Part shown: positions 1 to 8,945 of the stretch, one piece after another | How positions within the stretch are numbered: position 1 is the first letter of the stretch | Layout: every line of letters begins with the position of its first letter | Assembly: GCF_014764505.1 (NCBI RefSeq) | Contig: NZ_JACXWX010000001.1 | Coordinates: 496,001-560,000 of the forward strand | Reading direction: 5' to 3' | DNA: 64,000 nt | From: Phormidium tenue FACHB-886 | GTDB lineage: Bacteria; Cyanobacteriota; Cyanobacteriia; Elainellales; Elainellaceae | The notes under the pieces: generated by a model | The model's database searches: none | Told to the model about the DNA's origin: nothing | What the model saw: only the letters and a program-made list of their open reading frames with translations | Translations under genes and position numbers: made by a program

Positions 1-833
1 AGAAAATCTCCCTGCCCATCCACCGCTGCTACTCGATCGCTGTCTCCATCAAACACCAAGCCTACCGCTAGCCCAGTTGGGTTCTCCTGCCGATAGGCTT
101 TGATGCGCTCAAACAGGGTAGACAGGTAGCGGGGCAACGGCTCTGGGGCACCTCCGCCAAACAAAGGATCGCGATCGCTGTTTAACTCCTGGATCGGAAT
201 GCCCAAGAGCTGCTCTAATCCGCTCGCAGCGGCTCCGTGCATCACGTCTGCAAACACGGTCAGCTTGCCAGAAGCAATCGCCGCTTTCAAGCTACCCACA
301 TCCACCCTGGAGCGCAACGCCTCGCAGTAGCTCTGCCAGGGGTTAAAGGTTTCCAGCTTGCCAGGAGCGCTGGGTTCAGGCTGGATGCCCTCCTGCAGCA
401 TTGCCTCGATCTGCTTCGTCACTTCCGGCGGCACTGAGCCACCAAAGCCCCCCTTTACCTTCAAGCCAGAATAGATGCCTGGATTGTGGCTAGCCGTAAT
501 CACTAACGCCCCCAGCGCATTGAGCTGTTTGGCTGCCCAGCTAAAAGCAGGCGTAGGCGCGTAAGTTTCTGAGAGCAGCACATCATAGCCTGCTGCCTGC
601 ACTGCGGCGGCTGTGGCTTGGGCAAAATTTTCTGAAAGAAAGCGGCGATCATAGCCCACAATCACGGTGCGGCTGCGGCTGCCATAGGTTTTTTCTAGGG
701 CAATTGCCGCAAGCGGAGCCACCCGCATCACCCGCTCGAAGGTGAAATCAGCGGCAATGATGCCTCGCCAACCATCCGTTCCAAAGGCGATCGGCTTTGC
801 AGTTAGAGACGCAGGAGAAAGGGAAGCTGACAT
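1..833 (-). CDS. Phosphoglucomutase/phosphomannomutase family protein (3' part missing)
   Basis: This is an alpha-D-phosphohexomutase, moving phosphate between C1 and C6 of a hexose via a phosphoserine. The first 277 codons are visible; the rest lies beyond the window start. Read on the minus strand from the ATG at 833, the protein has the family N-terminus with FGTDGWRG, the active-site serine loop TASHNPG and, near the window edge, the metal-binding loop DGDSDR. It is closest to the cyanobacterial PGM/PMM type rather than GlmM. The substrate (glucose, mannose or glucosamine phosphate) cannot be settled from this part. No strong ribosome-binding site is visible before the ATG. Confidence 0.93.
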   Translation of the reverse strand, partial: MSASLSPASLTAKPIAFGTDGWRGIIAADFTFERVMRVAPLAAIALEKTYGSRSRTVIVGYDRRFLSENFAQATAAAVQAAGYDVLLSETYAPTPAFSWAAKQLNALGALVITASHNPGIYSGLKVKGGFGGSVPPEVTKQIEAMLQEGIQPEPSAPGKLETFNPWQSYCEALRSRVDVGSLKAAIASGKLTVFADVMHGAAASGLEQLLGIPIQELNSDRDPLFGGGAPEPLPRYLSTLFERIKAYRQENPTGLAVGLVFDGDSDRVAAVDGQGDF

Positions 834-1011
834 AGGAGAAGGAATGAGGGATAAATTGTTGCTGATTTTCGCTGTTTTTGGCGGTGCAATACACCCTGTA
901 GATTCTTTAAACTCACTACAAATCTCGATCCAGTTTAAACATCAAAGCGATCGACTTTGTACTTTCTTTAGACAACCTGCCCGTAACTTCACAAATCTGC
1001 GCAATTCATCC

Positions 1012-2757
1012 TCATCCCTCCTTTGTTCCTCCCTCCCTGCCAACCGCCTCCATTGCCTCTACCCGGTCGCGTCCGTTGCGCTTTGCAGCATACAGTGCTT
1101 TGTCAGCGCGTTGCAGTACATCCCAAGCAGAACGGTCGTAGGAGGAGCTTTGCTGAGCGACACCAAAGCTAGCAGTGACCTGTAGTTCACCGATTTTGGT
1201 GTGCATGGGCTGGGTGCGGATGGCCCGGCGCAGGCGCTCCGCTACATCGATCGCCATATCCAGCGGTGTGTCAGTCAGGATGATGACGAACTCTTCACCA
1301 CCGTAGCGATAGGCGAGCGTTCCGCGTCGCAACTGCCCCTGCAGACGCTGCGATAGCTCTATGAGCACTTCATCGCCGATGAGATGTCCGTAGTCATCAT
1401 TAACGGTTTTAAAGTAATCAATGTCACAAACAATCACGCTGAAGCAGGGCTGGATCGTCCAGACGGCTCCCGTGCTGATCTGCTCGAGTTCATGCTCTAG
1501 CGATCGGCGGTTCATTAGCTGCGTCAGATCGTCTAGCAGCAGGGTTTGCCGCAGGGAATCGTTTTGGACGCGCAATAGCTCTTGGCGTTTCCAGAGGCGC
1601 TGATAGTTCTGGGCGTTGGTGAGGGCGATCGCAGCTTGGTCTGCGACTTGCCGGACAGTTTGCAGCTCATCGAGCAGATACGATCGCTCCTGCTGATAAG
1701 AGAGCAGTGCCACAGCTCCAAAAAATTCTTCTTGAATAAACAGCGGTACTAGCAGCACCGACAACACGCCAATGGAGCGCATCCAATCCTGTAGTGGATC
1801 AAGTTCGGGATCATTTAGCCCCATTTGCAGATAGGACGCGCCGCCCTGCATAAACATTTCGATCACGTTTTGCCAGAAGTGGCGCTGGCTCTGGCGTACT
1901 TCTAGCAGCGGCAGTTCCCGGTTTGGGTAGTCCCACACCGTCAGGATGATCGCCGGATCGTCGCGCAGACCCACCAGAATAGAGCGATCGCACTGCAAGC
2001 CATAGCCCAGCTCTGCCGCAATCCGCCCGATCACCTCATCTGGATTGAGGGTGGAGTTTAGCAAGCGAGAAATTCTGCCGATCAGTGCTGCTTGCAGCCG
2101 GGATTGCTCCAAGCGTTGCCGCCAGTAGAGAGCGCTATAAGCCAGCCCCAAATGGCTACAGACGATCTCCAGTGACTCCAGCTCTTCTAAATTCCAGCCT
2201 CGAATTTTAGTTGAGTTCGCTATTGCCCCTAAGCTCACATCCATAAAAGGGAATTTGGCAGACTGAGCTTCTATTTCAGAAGCATACAGTTCTATCTGAG
2301 GACGACGGAGCTGCAAAACAAACTGGAGCGGATTTGCAACCGCAATTCCACCCCCAGGCTCTTCAGAAGCGCCGCGAGAGGTAATTGGGATGATTAATTC
2401 ACCTGTATCAAGCTGGATGAGATGCGGCGTTTGCTGTTGATCGAACAGCCACGGCGGGAGCGATCGCAGCACAAAGGATTGAACAGGAGATTGGAGTGCT
2501 CGGTCGGCATTGGCGGCATCTGCATTTGAAGGAGAGACGATCGCAAAGCCAGCGGCATATCGGCTAACGACTTCCGGTGCGCCATAAACCCGCAGCGCAT
2601 CGGAAACACCAAACTCTAGCCCTGCCCACAGTAAACATTCAGCATCATAGACTGCGGCAATCTTTTCAACGATCTGCCGCAGTAGAAAATCAACAGAGTC
2701 TAGGTTGAGGAGGGCAGTTCTGATCCAGGGGTAGATGTGTTTCCAAGTTGGCTGCAT
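1012..2757 (-). CDS. GAF-GGDEF diguanylate cyclase
   Basis: Predicted to make cyclic di-GMP from two GTP in response to a signal bound by a GAF-type domain. The 581-residue protein has an uncharacterised N-terminal sensory region, a GAF-like segment at roughly residues 220-385 and a C-terminal GGDEF domain at about 410-575 with intact GGEEF signature (near residue 486) and the metal-binding CDIDYFK segment. The RxxD inhibitory site that normally precedes the signature reads RRGT, so product inhibition is probably absent. I start at the ATG at 2757, not at the longer open frame from 2847, because AGGAGG lies four bases before it. No transmembrane segment is evident, so it is likely cytosolic. 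Confidence 0.92.
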   Translation of the reverse strand: MQPTWKHIYPWIRTALLNLDSVDFLLRQIVEKIAAVYDAECLLWAGLEFGVSDALRVYGAPEVVSRYAAGFAIVSPSNADAANADRALQSPVQSFVLRSLPPWLFDQQQTPHLIQLDTGELIIPITSRGASEEPGGGIAVANPLQFVLQLRRPQIELYASEIEAQSAKFPFMDVSLGAIANSTKIRGWNLEELESLEIVCSHLGLAYSALYWRQRLEQSRLQAALIGRISRLLNSTLNPDEVIGRIAAELGYGLQCDRSILVGLRDDPAIILTVWDYPNRELPLLEVRQSQRHFWQNVIEMFMQGGASYLQMGLNDPELDPLQDWMRSIGVLSVLLVPLFIQEEFFGAVALLSYQQERSYLLDELQTVRQVADQAAIALTNAQNYQRLWKRQELLRVQNDSLRQTLLLDDLTQLMNRRSLEHELEQISTGAVWTIQPCFSVIVCDIDYFKTVNDDYGHLIGDEVLIELSQRLQGQLRRGTLAYRYGGEEFVIILTDTPLDMAIDVAERLRRAIRTQPMHTKIGELQVTASFGVAQQSSSYDRSAWDVLQRADKALYAAKRNGRDRVEAMEAVGREGGTKEG

Positions 2758-3001
2758 GATCCTCCTGGAGCAAAAAGCCGAGCGGCATGAAAGGTAGAAG
2801 CTACAACGAAGGCAATACTCCAGCGGATGACCCCGTATGGGCAGCACCCTGTGGTTGCCCTTCGGTTTGGCACAGCTACAAAGGATTCGCCGCGACTGTT
2901 CATCCTAATCAGCAACGCCTAAGATTCAGTATATTTTTAGCATGAGGGGAAGCCTGCGGATTGTAGTGTGCCGCTGCACTTTAGATTTGTTTAGTCATTC
3001 A

Positions 3002-3769
3002 TTAAACATTATTGGATCGTTCAACCCAGTCTGGGACATATCGCCATGCGTCGTTCAGTTCAGCATCGTGAAAGCGGTAGTCTGAGTCTTTGGTTTCGAC
3101 TAGCGCCCAGAAGCGATCAGAGTGGTTGAGGTGGACAGTATGACACAGCTCGTGCACAAAGACATACCACACTAGGTCAGGCGGCAAAAACAGCAGCTTA
3201 TAGTTAAGGCTAATATTGTGCTGGCTAGAGCAGCTCGCCCAGATCGTTTTTTGTCCCCGCACTGAAATTTTTTCGCAGGGCAGGTTGACTTCGCGGCTGA
3301 CCTGCCGCAGCCAGGGAATCAGCTGCATTTCTCCTCGGCGAGTTAGCCAATGCTTGAGGATGCGACAGCAGGTCTGGGGCTGGTCAATTATGCCTGCTAC
3401 GGTCAGGCAATAGGGTTTGCTGGGGTTGGTGGTAAGCTGCCAGGTTTTAGCGGGCTGATAACGAATCTTCCAAACTTCAGAGAGCGATCGCAGCTCTAGC
3501 TGAGTTGGCAGCTGCAGCGAGTGACCAAGCGCGGCTGTGGGTTCTGCCACGAGCCCCGCTGCCTGCCGTTCTGCTGCCACTCTTTGAGTAGTTTTGGCGA
3601 TCCAATCTTGCCGCTTTGCTAAAATCTCAGGCAGCTTGCGGCGATCGAATCCCTTCGGGATCACAACCTCTACTTCACCGAGATGGGAAACTTTGATGCT
3701 GACATGTTTTGCCCTGGCACTTTCTCGGATGGTGTAGGGCTGGGATTTGTAGGGTTTTGCCGTTGCCAT
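3002..3769 (-). CDS. YgjP-like (DUF45) M48-type metallopeptidase family protein
   Basis: A 255-residue protein of the YgjP/DUF45 family, zinc-metallopeptidase-like proteins of poorly defined role. The N-terminus carries the family's RESARAKHVSIKVS-type strand, and the C-terminal half has the zinc signature HELCH followed after five residues by a third histidine in HLNHSDRFW. The length fits the family. The gene stands alone on the minus strand between the GGDEF gene and a Nudix gene. Peptidase activity is inferred from the motif only. Confidence 0.88.
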   Translation of the reverse strand: MATAKPYKSQPYTIRESARAKHVSIKVSHLGEVEVVIPKGFDRRKLPEILAKRQDWIAKTTQRVAAERQAAGLVAEPTAALGHSLQLPTQLELRSLSEVWKIRYQPAKTWQLTTNPSKPYCLTVAGIIDQPQTCCRILKHWLTRRGEMQLIPWLRQVSREVNLPCEKISVRGQKTIWASCSSQHNISLNYKLLFLPPDLVWYVFVHELCHTVHLNHSDRFWALVETKDSDYRFHDAELNDAWRYVPDWVERSNNV

Positions 3770-3842
3770 AGGAAGTGAAGGAGAAGGAAGGAGAGCAGTC
3801 GGGTGAGCCTTGGACGCGGAAGCAGAGTCTTTTCATCCAGGA

Positions 3843-4286
3843 CTATCTAGCAACACCCGTTAGTCCGCTTGCAATAAACTCTAGGAGGATCTGCTGATGA
3901 GGCTTACCGAGGGGGTAGGCTTTGGTCATGCGATTGGAGTAGCAATAGCCCTGCTGAATCTCTTCTATGGTAACCAGTCTCAGGTCACATCCCTCATTAA
4001 GTTGCAGGGTATCAAGCCCAACGGGGAGTGGCGCATGGAAGACATGCCGAATGAACTGTGAATCCTCGGTAAAGGTTTTAAATAGCGTCAGCGTCGGAGG
4101 GGCGTAGCCAATTTCTTCTAAAAGCTCTCGTCGCATTGCAGCAGCAGGAAGTTCGTCAGGTTCCAAATGCCCTCCAAAGAATGCCCAACAGCCCGGATAG
4201 GCAATATTTGGCTTTTCTTCGCGGAGCTGCATCAGGAAGGAGTCGTTTTGGTGAAGGATAGCGATCGCTACGGCAGCGCGAGACAT
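3843..4286 (-). CDS. Nudix hydrolase
   Basis: A 147-residue Nudix protein expected to hydrolyse a nucleoside diphosphate linked to another moiety. The complete Nudix box G-x5-E-x7-REUxEExGU is visible: it opens at GGHLEPDE and closes with RRELLEEIGY (about residues 38-61), so the catalytic glutamates are present. Substrate cannot be read from the sequence. It follows the lipoprotein gene on the same strand, separated by a hairpin at 4323-4355. No clear ribosome-binding site precedes the ATG. Confidence 0.92.
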   Translation of the reverse strand: MSRAAVAIAILHQNDSFLMQLREEKPNIAYPGCWAFFGGHLEPDELPAAAMRRELLEEIGYAPPTLTLFKTFTEDSQFIRHVFHAPLPVGLDTLQLNEGCDLRLVTIEEIQQGYCYSNRMTKAYPLGKPHQQILLEFIASGLTGVAR

Positions 4287-4322
4287 AGGTTTTTTGTGGA
4301 ATTTTTGCAGTCAGTTTTGCAA

Positions 4323-4355
4323 TTTTTGGAGGCAGGCTGCACCCACCTCCAAAAA
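4323..4355. repeat. Inverted repeat between lipoprotein and Nudix genes
   Basis: Perfect 10-bp arms TTTTTGGAGG (4323-4332) and CCTCCAAAAA (4346-4355) enclose a 13-base loop. In minus-strand RNA the U-rich arm comes first, so this is not a canonical intrinsic terminator. The arm resembles the first arm of the hairpin repeat at 18298. Confidence 0.7.
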
Positions 4356-4365
4356 CCTACCATGC

Positions 4366-4791
4366 TTATCCATTGTCCTTCTCGACTTGTTCCTCTTCAA
4401 TGTACGCTTCCCCAAACTCCATCCCCTTAATTGGGATGCTCTGGAAGCGGACTTGCCCTTTAATCTGGATCGGCTCGCCCGATCGCACATCCTGGCGCTG
4501 CGTCAACACCCAGATTGTGCCCGTCGCATCTTTAAGCTGGTAAAGCTGGGCATCAATTAGGGGCGCGCGATCCCCTACAGTGCCACGCAGACGCACGCTA
4601 GTCGTAAACCAGTTGCGCTCTGGGTTGGCTCGAACTGCCTGCACGGTTGTTGTAGAAGCGCAGGCAGTGAGTCCGACAAGCAAAAAGGCGCAGCCGCTCC
4701 GGAATGCAAACTTTAGCCCAGACTTTAGCCCAGACTTCAAATAAGGATTTCTAGTGGAACGAACTAAAACTGAGACACTAATTTGAGACAC
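4366..4791 (-). CDS. Small lipoprotein, function unknown
   Basis: A 141-residue protein with a basic N-terminus, a hydrophobic stretch (about residues 31-45) and a lipobox ending LTAC, so it is predicted to be lipid-modified and membrane-anchored facing the periplasm. The mature part is short and beta-rich, with segments such as LRGTVGDRAP and IQIKGQVRFQ that suggest a small barrel like an OB fold; that is inference. The n-region contains a small tandem repeat LKSGLKSGLK, encoded by repeated DNA around 4713-4740. A later methionine could be the true start. I do not recognise a named family. Confidence 0.8.
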   Translation of the reverse strand: MSQISVSVLVRSTRNPYLKSGLKSGLKFAFRSGCAFLLVGLTACASTTTVQAVRANPERNWFTTSVRLRGTVGDRAPLIDAQLYQLKDATGTIWVLTQRQDVRSGEPIQIKGQVRFQSIPIKGMEFGEAYIEEEQVEKDNG

Positions 4792-4887
4792 TAGTGAAAA
4801 GGGACAGCGATCGGTATTGTTTAAAGTCCGACCTTAAATTTAACCTACTCTCCATCCCTCTATTCTTCCACTCCCCCCAATACCGTT

Positions 4888-5763
4888 ATGGCTGCTTTAA
4901 TGGATGGCAAAGCGCTTGCCGCCCGAATGCAAACGGAAATGACCGAGCAGGTGAAAGCACTGCACAGCCAAATAGGTCGCCCACCCGGATTGGCAGTGTT
5001 GATGGTGGGCGATAATCCTGCCAGTGCTGCCTACGTGCGCGGTAAAGAAAAAGCCTGCGAGCGGGTCGGCATCGCTTCATACGGGCAGCATTTGCCCACA
5101 GAAACTTCTCAGGCGGAGCTAGAGGGCATCATCCAAACGCTGAACCAGGACGACCGCGTGGATGGCATTCTTGTGCAGCTGCCGCTGCCTGCCCACCTGG
5201 ATGAGGTAGCGCTTTTGAACCAGATCGATCCCGGTAAAGATGCCGACGGGCTGCACCCAGTCAACCTGGGGCGGTTGGTGCGCGGCGAGCCGGGGCTGCG
5301 GAGCTGCACTCCAGCAGGGGTGATGCGGCTACTGCAGGAATACCAGATCGACCTGAAGGGGAAGCAAGCGGTGATGATCGGGCGGAGCATTTTGGTCGGT
5401 AAGCCGCTAGCGCTGATGCTACTAGAAGCCAATGCCACTGTGACGATCGCCCATTCACGTACAGTAGATTTGACGACGATCGCCCGATCGGCTGATATTC
5501 TGGTGACGGCGAGCGGTAAAACTGAGCTAGTCACTGCAGATATGGTGAAGCCAGGAGCCGTGGTTGTGGATGTGGGGATTAACCGCGTCACAGGCAAAGA
5601 TGGCAAATCTCGTTTGGTGGGCGATGTGCAGTTTGAGCCTGTGGCAGCCGTTGCTGATTGGATCACGCCAGTTCCGGGAGGCGTGGGACCGATGACCGTC
5701 ACCATGCTGTTGCAAAATACAGTATGGAGTTTCCAGCGCCGGGTCGGAGTTTCCACTAGCTGA
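4888..5763 (+). CDS. folD: Bifunctional methylenetetrahydrofolate dehydrogenase/cyclohydrolase FolD
   Basis: Interconverts 5,10-methylene-, 5,10-methenyl- and 10-formyl-tetrahydrofolate using NADP, supplying one-carbon units in the cytosol. The 291-residue length fits the family. Visible signatures are VGDNPAS and YVRGKEKAC near the N-terminus (substrate-site tyrosine and lysine), the [11 protein letters not shown] stretch, the nucleotide-binding segment [14 protein letters not shown], and the C-terminal [11 protein letters not shown] motif. It precedes the GGPP synthase gene by 94 bases on the same strand. The ATG at 4888 lacks a strong ribosome-binding site; an in-frame ATG lies four codons later. 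Confidence 0.97.
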   Translation: MAALMDGKALAARMQTEMTEQVKALHSQIGRPPGLAVLMVGDNPASAAYVRGKEKACERVGIASYGQHLPTETSQAELEGIIQTLNQDDRVDGILVQLPLPAHLDEVALLNQIDPGKDADGLHPVNLGRLVRGEPGLRSCTPAGVMRLLQEYQIDLKGKQAVMIGRSILVGKPLALMLLEANATVTIAHSRTVDLTTIARSADILVTASGKTELVTADMVKPGAVVVDVGINRVTGKDGKSRLVGDVQFEPVAAVADWITPVPGGVGPMTVTMLLQNTVWSFQRRVGVSTS

Positions 5764-5857
5764 AAGATGAACTGAAAGCCAAAAGTTCACGCTGTTCAAT
5801 AGCATCATAAAAATCAAGGATATTAATCATGCTGTATGTTTTAGAGGTGGTGAGGAG

Positions 5858-6781
5858 ATGACCAGCACAACCGAACACAACCCAGTTGCCAAACCAGGTT
5901 TTGACCTGTCTGCCTACCTGTCAGCCCAGCAAGTGCAGGTAGAGTCCGCGCTGGATGCGTCGATTGCCCTCACCTATCCAGAGAAAATCTACGAGGCAAT
6001 GCGCTATTCCCTGATGGCAGGCGGTAAGCGGCTGCGCCCGATTCTCTGTCTGGCAACCTGTGAGCTCATGGGCGGCACTACAGAAATGGCAATGCCCACC
6101 GCCTGTGCGCTGGAAATGATCCACACGATGTCGTTGATTCACGATGATCTGCCCGCCATGGACAACGACGACTACCGGCGCGGCAAGCTCACCAACCACA
6201 AAGTTTACGGCGAAGACATCGCGATTCTGGCAGGAGATGGGCTACTGGCCTATGCCTTTGAATTCATTGCAGCTCAAACACGGCAGGTTGCTGCCGATCG
6301 CGTCCTTCAGGTGATCGCTAAGCTGGGGCGGGCAGTCGGCGCAGCTGGATTAGTCGGGGGGCAGGTGGTCGATCTGGAGTGCGAGGGTAAGTCAGATGTG
6401 ACGCTAGAAACGCTCACCTTCATCCATCGCCACAAAACTGGCGCGCTGCTAGAAGCTTGCGTAGTCTGCGGTGCAATTCTGGCGAATGCCTCAGAAACTG
6501 ACGTGCAGCACCTCTCTCGCTATGCCCAAAACATCGGGCTAGCTTTTCAAATCATTGATGACGTGCTAGATATCACCGCTACCCAGGAAGAATTGGGTAA
6601 AACCGCTGGAAAAGATCTACAAGCCCAAAAAGCTACCTATCCCAGTATCTGGGGTATTGAAGAGTCGCTGCGGCAAGCCAATCAGCTTATTGCAGATGCC
6701 AAAGCCGAGCTGGCGTCCTATGGTGATCGAGCCGAACCCCTGATGGCGATCGCTGACTATATTACTGCCCGCAAAAACTAG
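5858..6781 (+). CDS. crtE: Geranylgeranyl diphosphate synthase (trans-prenyltransferase)
   Basis: Condenses isopentenyl diphosphate with allylic diphosphates to make C15-C20 prenyl diphosphates for carotenoids, phytol and quinones. The 307-residue protein shows the first aspartate-rich motif [10 protein letters not shown] and the second, QIIDDVLD, plus the GGKRLRP substrate segment. It is in the short-chain GGPP/FPP class; as in other cyanobacteria one enzyme probably serves both products. The ATG at 5858 has GAGGAG immediately upstream. The PAP2-related membrane gene follows closely and may be cotranscribed. Confidence 0.95.
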   Translation: MTSTTEHNPVAKPGFDLSAYLSAQQVQVESALDASIALTYPEKIYEAMRYSLMAGGKRLRPILCLATCELMGGTTEMAMPTACALEMIHTMSLIHDDLPAMDNDDYRRGKLTNHKVYGEDIAILAGDGLLAYAFEFIAAQTRQVAADRVLQVIAKLGRAVGAAGLVGGQVVDLECEGKSDVTLETLTFIHRHKTGALLEACVVCGAILANASETDVQHLSRYAQNIGLAFQIIDDVLDITATQEELGKTAGKDLQAQKATYPSIWGIEESLRQANQLIADAKAELASYGDRAEPLMAIADYITARKN

Positions 6782-6852
6782 CCCACCTCAAATCCATGTT
6801 TAATTTCGCTTCAAGCGTAGCAAAATTAAACTTGTTCACCTACTCCCCAACT

Positions 6853-7308
6853 ATGCAGGACTTTCCTTCTATCCTGAATAACCACATCCTGATGATTGCC
6901 TTGTTTGCCTGTTTGCTGGCGCAGCTTCTCAAGGCAATTGTTGAAATCCTTCAGCATGGCAAAGTCAATTTGCGAACAATGGTGACAACAGGCGGCATGC
7001 CTAGCGCCCATTCTGCGCTAGTAACGGCATTAGCAACGGGTATTGGGCAAACTATAGGCTGGGCATCAGGGGAGTTTGCGATCGCCTTTTGTTTTGCAAT
7101 CATTGTGATGTACGATGCGGCGGGCGTTCGGCAAGCAGCCGGAAAACAAGCCCGCATCCTCAATCAGATTTTGGATGAGCTATTCCGCGAACATCCTACG
7201 TTCAATGAAGATCGGCTGAAAGAGCTGTTGGGGCATACGCCAGTACAGGTGATTGCCGGTTCAATTTTGGGCGTGGTGGTTTCCTGGATCGCAGCTCCAG
7301 CCTACTGA
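6853..7308 (+). CDS. Divergent PAP2 family (DUF212) membrane protein
   Basis: A 151-residue integral membrane protein of the divergent PAP2/acid-phosphatase-related family. It has three to four hydrophobic stretches and the family motif GGMPSAHSA, followed by a histidine-less second half ending in KELLGHTPVQV. The open frame runs back to 6796, but cyanobacterial members start at MQDF, so I use 6853. Phosphatase activity of this divergent branch is unproven. Its place behind the GGPP synthase gene hints at a role near prenyl-phosphate metabolism, which is inference from position. Confidence 0.88.
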   Translation: MQDFPSILNNHILMIALFACLLAQLLKAIVEILQHGKVNLRTMVTTGGMPSAHSALVTALATGIGQTIGWASGEFAIAFCFAIIVMYDAAGVRQAAGKQARILNQILDELFREHPTFNEDRLKELLGHTPVQVIAGSILGVVVSWIAAPAY

Positions 7309-7328
7309 GGGCGAAGGTGTAAGTTTTT

Positions 7329-7371
7329 ACAAACATTAGAAGTCGCGCATTGCGCGACTTCTAATGTTTGT
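7329..7371. terminator. Palindrome between convergent genes, probable bidirectional terminator
   Basis: Twenty-one-base arms (7329-7349 and 7351-7371) are perfect reverse complements around a single T. It lies 20 bases after the PAP2-family stop and 17 before the stop of the opposite-strand S41 gene, the usual place for a shared terminator. No clear T-run follows on either strand, so termination is inferred from position and stem strength. Confidence 0.7.
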
Positions 7372-7387
7372 ATGCTGCTTGTATGAG

Positions 7388-8716
7388 CTATTTGATCTGC
7401 TCGCTCACGACGGCGATCGCCCGCTCTTTTTGAGGGTCAGCCCCTTGGGCATATTCCAGGGTAAAGGGTACTTCTACATCTGGCGCAACGCCCACGCCTT
7501 CTAGCCGCTGTCCGTCATCGAGATAGACATCTACCACCGCCAGATATAACAAGCTGCCGTCTGACATCAGAAAGGGGCTGCCGCCTACCACGGCTCCAGC
7601 CGTCTTCGTTCCGACAATTTTGCCAATATTGTGTTTACGAAATCCGTATGCCAGGATTTCTTTACCACTGCGGCTGCCTTCATTCACTAGCATCACTACA
7701 GGCTTAGTCCAAACGGATTGGGAGGTGCGGCGGGTTTCATCCCGAGAAATGCTGGTGAGGCTGAGGCTGTTTCTGCCATAGAGGTTGAGATAGGTCGGGG
7801 ATGCGCCCCCCCAGCCATCTCGCAGATCCAGCACAAACCCGTCTACAGATCTAAGACGACCAAACAGCAGTTCTGATTCGAGCTTTTGCTGATACTCATC
7901 GTCGGCATAAGACCAGATGTGAATATAGCCAATTTCGCGATCGCCTTGCTCAATCACCTGCACGCTAGCGTCCATCGCCTCCAGAAACATCTTTGTACCG
8001 TCTAGCTGCTTGGGGGTCACGGTTATGTCTTGAGGGCTGGCATCCGCAGATCGCTGAATCTGCAGGGTAACTGGCTGCCCTGTGGCAAAAGATTGAATTG
8101 GCTGAAACGGCTGTCCCATGGCGCTAAGAAGACGATCGCCCACCCGCAGCCCTGCCTGCTCCGCCGGACTACCCTCCAAAATAGCGCTAATAAATGTGTT
8201 GCCGTCAACAATTTTAGTGAAAGCGCCGATGCCGCTGTATTCTGGCTTGCCAGTGGGCAAAAGAGGCTTTAGCTGCTCCTGCAGCTCCTCGCTTCTGGGC
8301 AGAAAAATGCCGAGAAGCTGATAGTAAGCGGGGTCATCAGGCGTGTAGTAGCGGGTGTGGGAAGTTTTCAGCTCAGCCAGCATCTGGTTGATCGCTGCTG
8401 CAAATTCTGTGTTGGAGCGAGCCTGTTCTGCCAGTGGCGCATACTTCTGCCGCATCGCCTGCCAATCGACCCCGTTAAAACGCGGATCGAAAAAGTTGTC
8501 GTTGACAGTCTGCCAAACCTGCTCAAATACTTCTGCCTGCGTTTGTCCTTCTTGCGCCTGTTCTGCTTGCGCCTGCCCTATCTGCGCCTGTTCTGCCTGC
8601 ACCTGCCCCATCCGGGGGAGAAACGGCATCGCCAAGCTACCCAGCAGGACAGCTGCACAACTTAGTAGAACGATCGCCACTAAGCTTTTGAACCTTGTCA
8701 ATCTAAACCCTCTCAC
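7388..8716 (-). CDS. S41 family C-terminal processing-type peptidase
   Basis: A 442-residue exported or membrane-anchored serine protease of the Ctp/tail-specific family. A hydrophobic N-terminal segment (about residues 10-32) is followed by a Gln/Ala-rich linker with imperfect ten-residue repeats of the QAEQAQxGQA type, an N-terminal helical region, a PDZ-like segment (GSPAEQAGLRVGDRLLS) and the catalytic domain with NEGSRSGKEILA (serine) and KIVGTKTAG (lysine). It is not an obvious match to the D1-processing CtpA and its substrate is unknown. Overall length is usual for the family. No strong ribosome-binding site is visible. Confidence 0.9.
   Translation of the reverse strand: MRGFRLTRFKSLVAIVLLSCAAVLLGSLAMPFLPRMGQVQAEQAQIGQAQAEQAQEGQTQAEVFEQVWQTVNDNFFDPRFNGVDWQAMRQKYAPLAEQARSNTEFAAAINQMLAELKTSHTRYYTPDDPAYYQLLGIFLPRSEELQEQLKPLLPTGKPEYSGIGAFTKIVDGNTFISAILEGSPAEQAGLRVGDRLLSAMGQPFQPIQSFATGQPVTLQIQRSADASPQDITVTPKQLDGTKMFLEAMDASVQVIEQGDREIGYIHIWSYADDEYQQKLESELLFGRLRSVDGFVLDLRDGWGGASPTYLNLYGRNSLSLTSISRDETRRTSQSVWTKPVVMLVNEGSRSGKEILAYGFRKHNIGKIVGTKTAGAVVGGSPFLMSDGSLLYLAVVDVYLDDGQRLEGVGVAPDVEVPFTLEYAQGADPQKERAIAVVSEQIK
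8531..8610. repeat. 30-bp tandem repeat within the S41 peptidase gene
   Basis: Segments 8551-8580 and 8581-8610 are near-identical 30-base units, with a partial third unit from 8531. They encode the Gln/Ala-rich linker between the membrane anchor and protease domains, so copy number changes would lengthen the linker in frame. Confidence 0.75.
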
Positions 8717-8844
8717 GGATTCTCTCTCCTGAGAAACTGTTTCTCGTCTGGACTCAGCTAAATTAGCTGTTGGCGTAGAGGCTGGTGTGGCGGAACCCTA
8801 CCGCCATTTATTCCTCAAACCCTTCGCAGTCCTATTTAGACGAA

Positions 8845-8876
8845 CGATGGCAGCAGCGCTAGCGCTGCTGCCATCG
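8845..8876. terminator. 32-base perfect palindrome, likely terminator or barrier
   Basis: The sequence is fully self-complementary, with centre GCGCTAGCGC and arms beginning CGATGGCAGCAG. A short T-rich stretch (gccttttct) follows on the plus strand. It lies between two minus-strand genes, 69 bases after the secreted-protein stop at 8946. With no spacer it would fold as a stem with a tight loop. Confidence 0.6.
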
Positions 8877-8945
8877 CCTTTTCTACAGTAGCCAAACCCT
8901 GCTCGATTCGGGTCTAATCCCAACTCTCAAAAACTACGTAAGCAA

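Noticed and set aside
742-1185. 147-codon plus-strand frame overlapping the mutase and GGDEF genes
   Set aside because: It is antisense to two well-supported genes.
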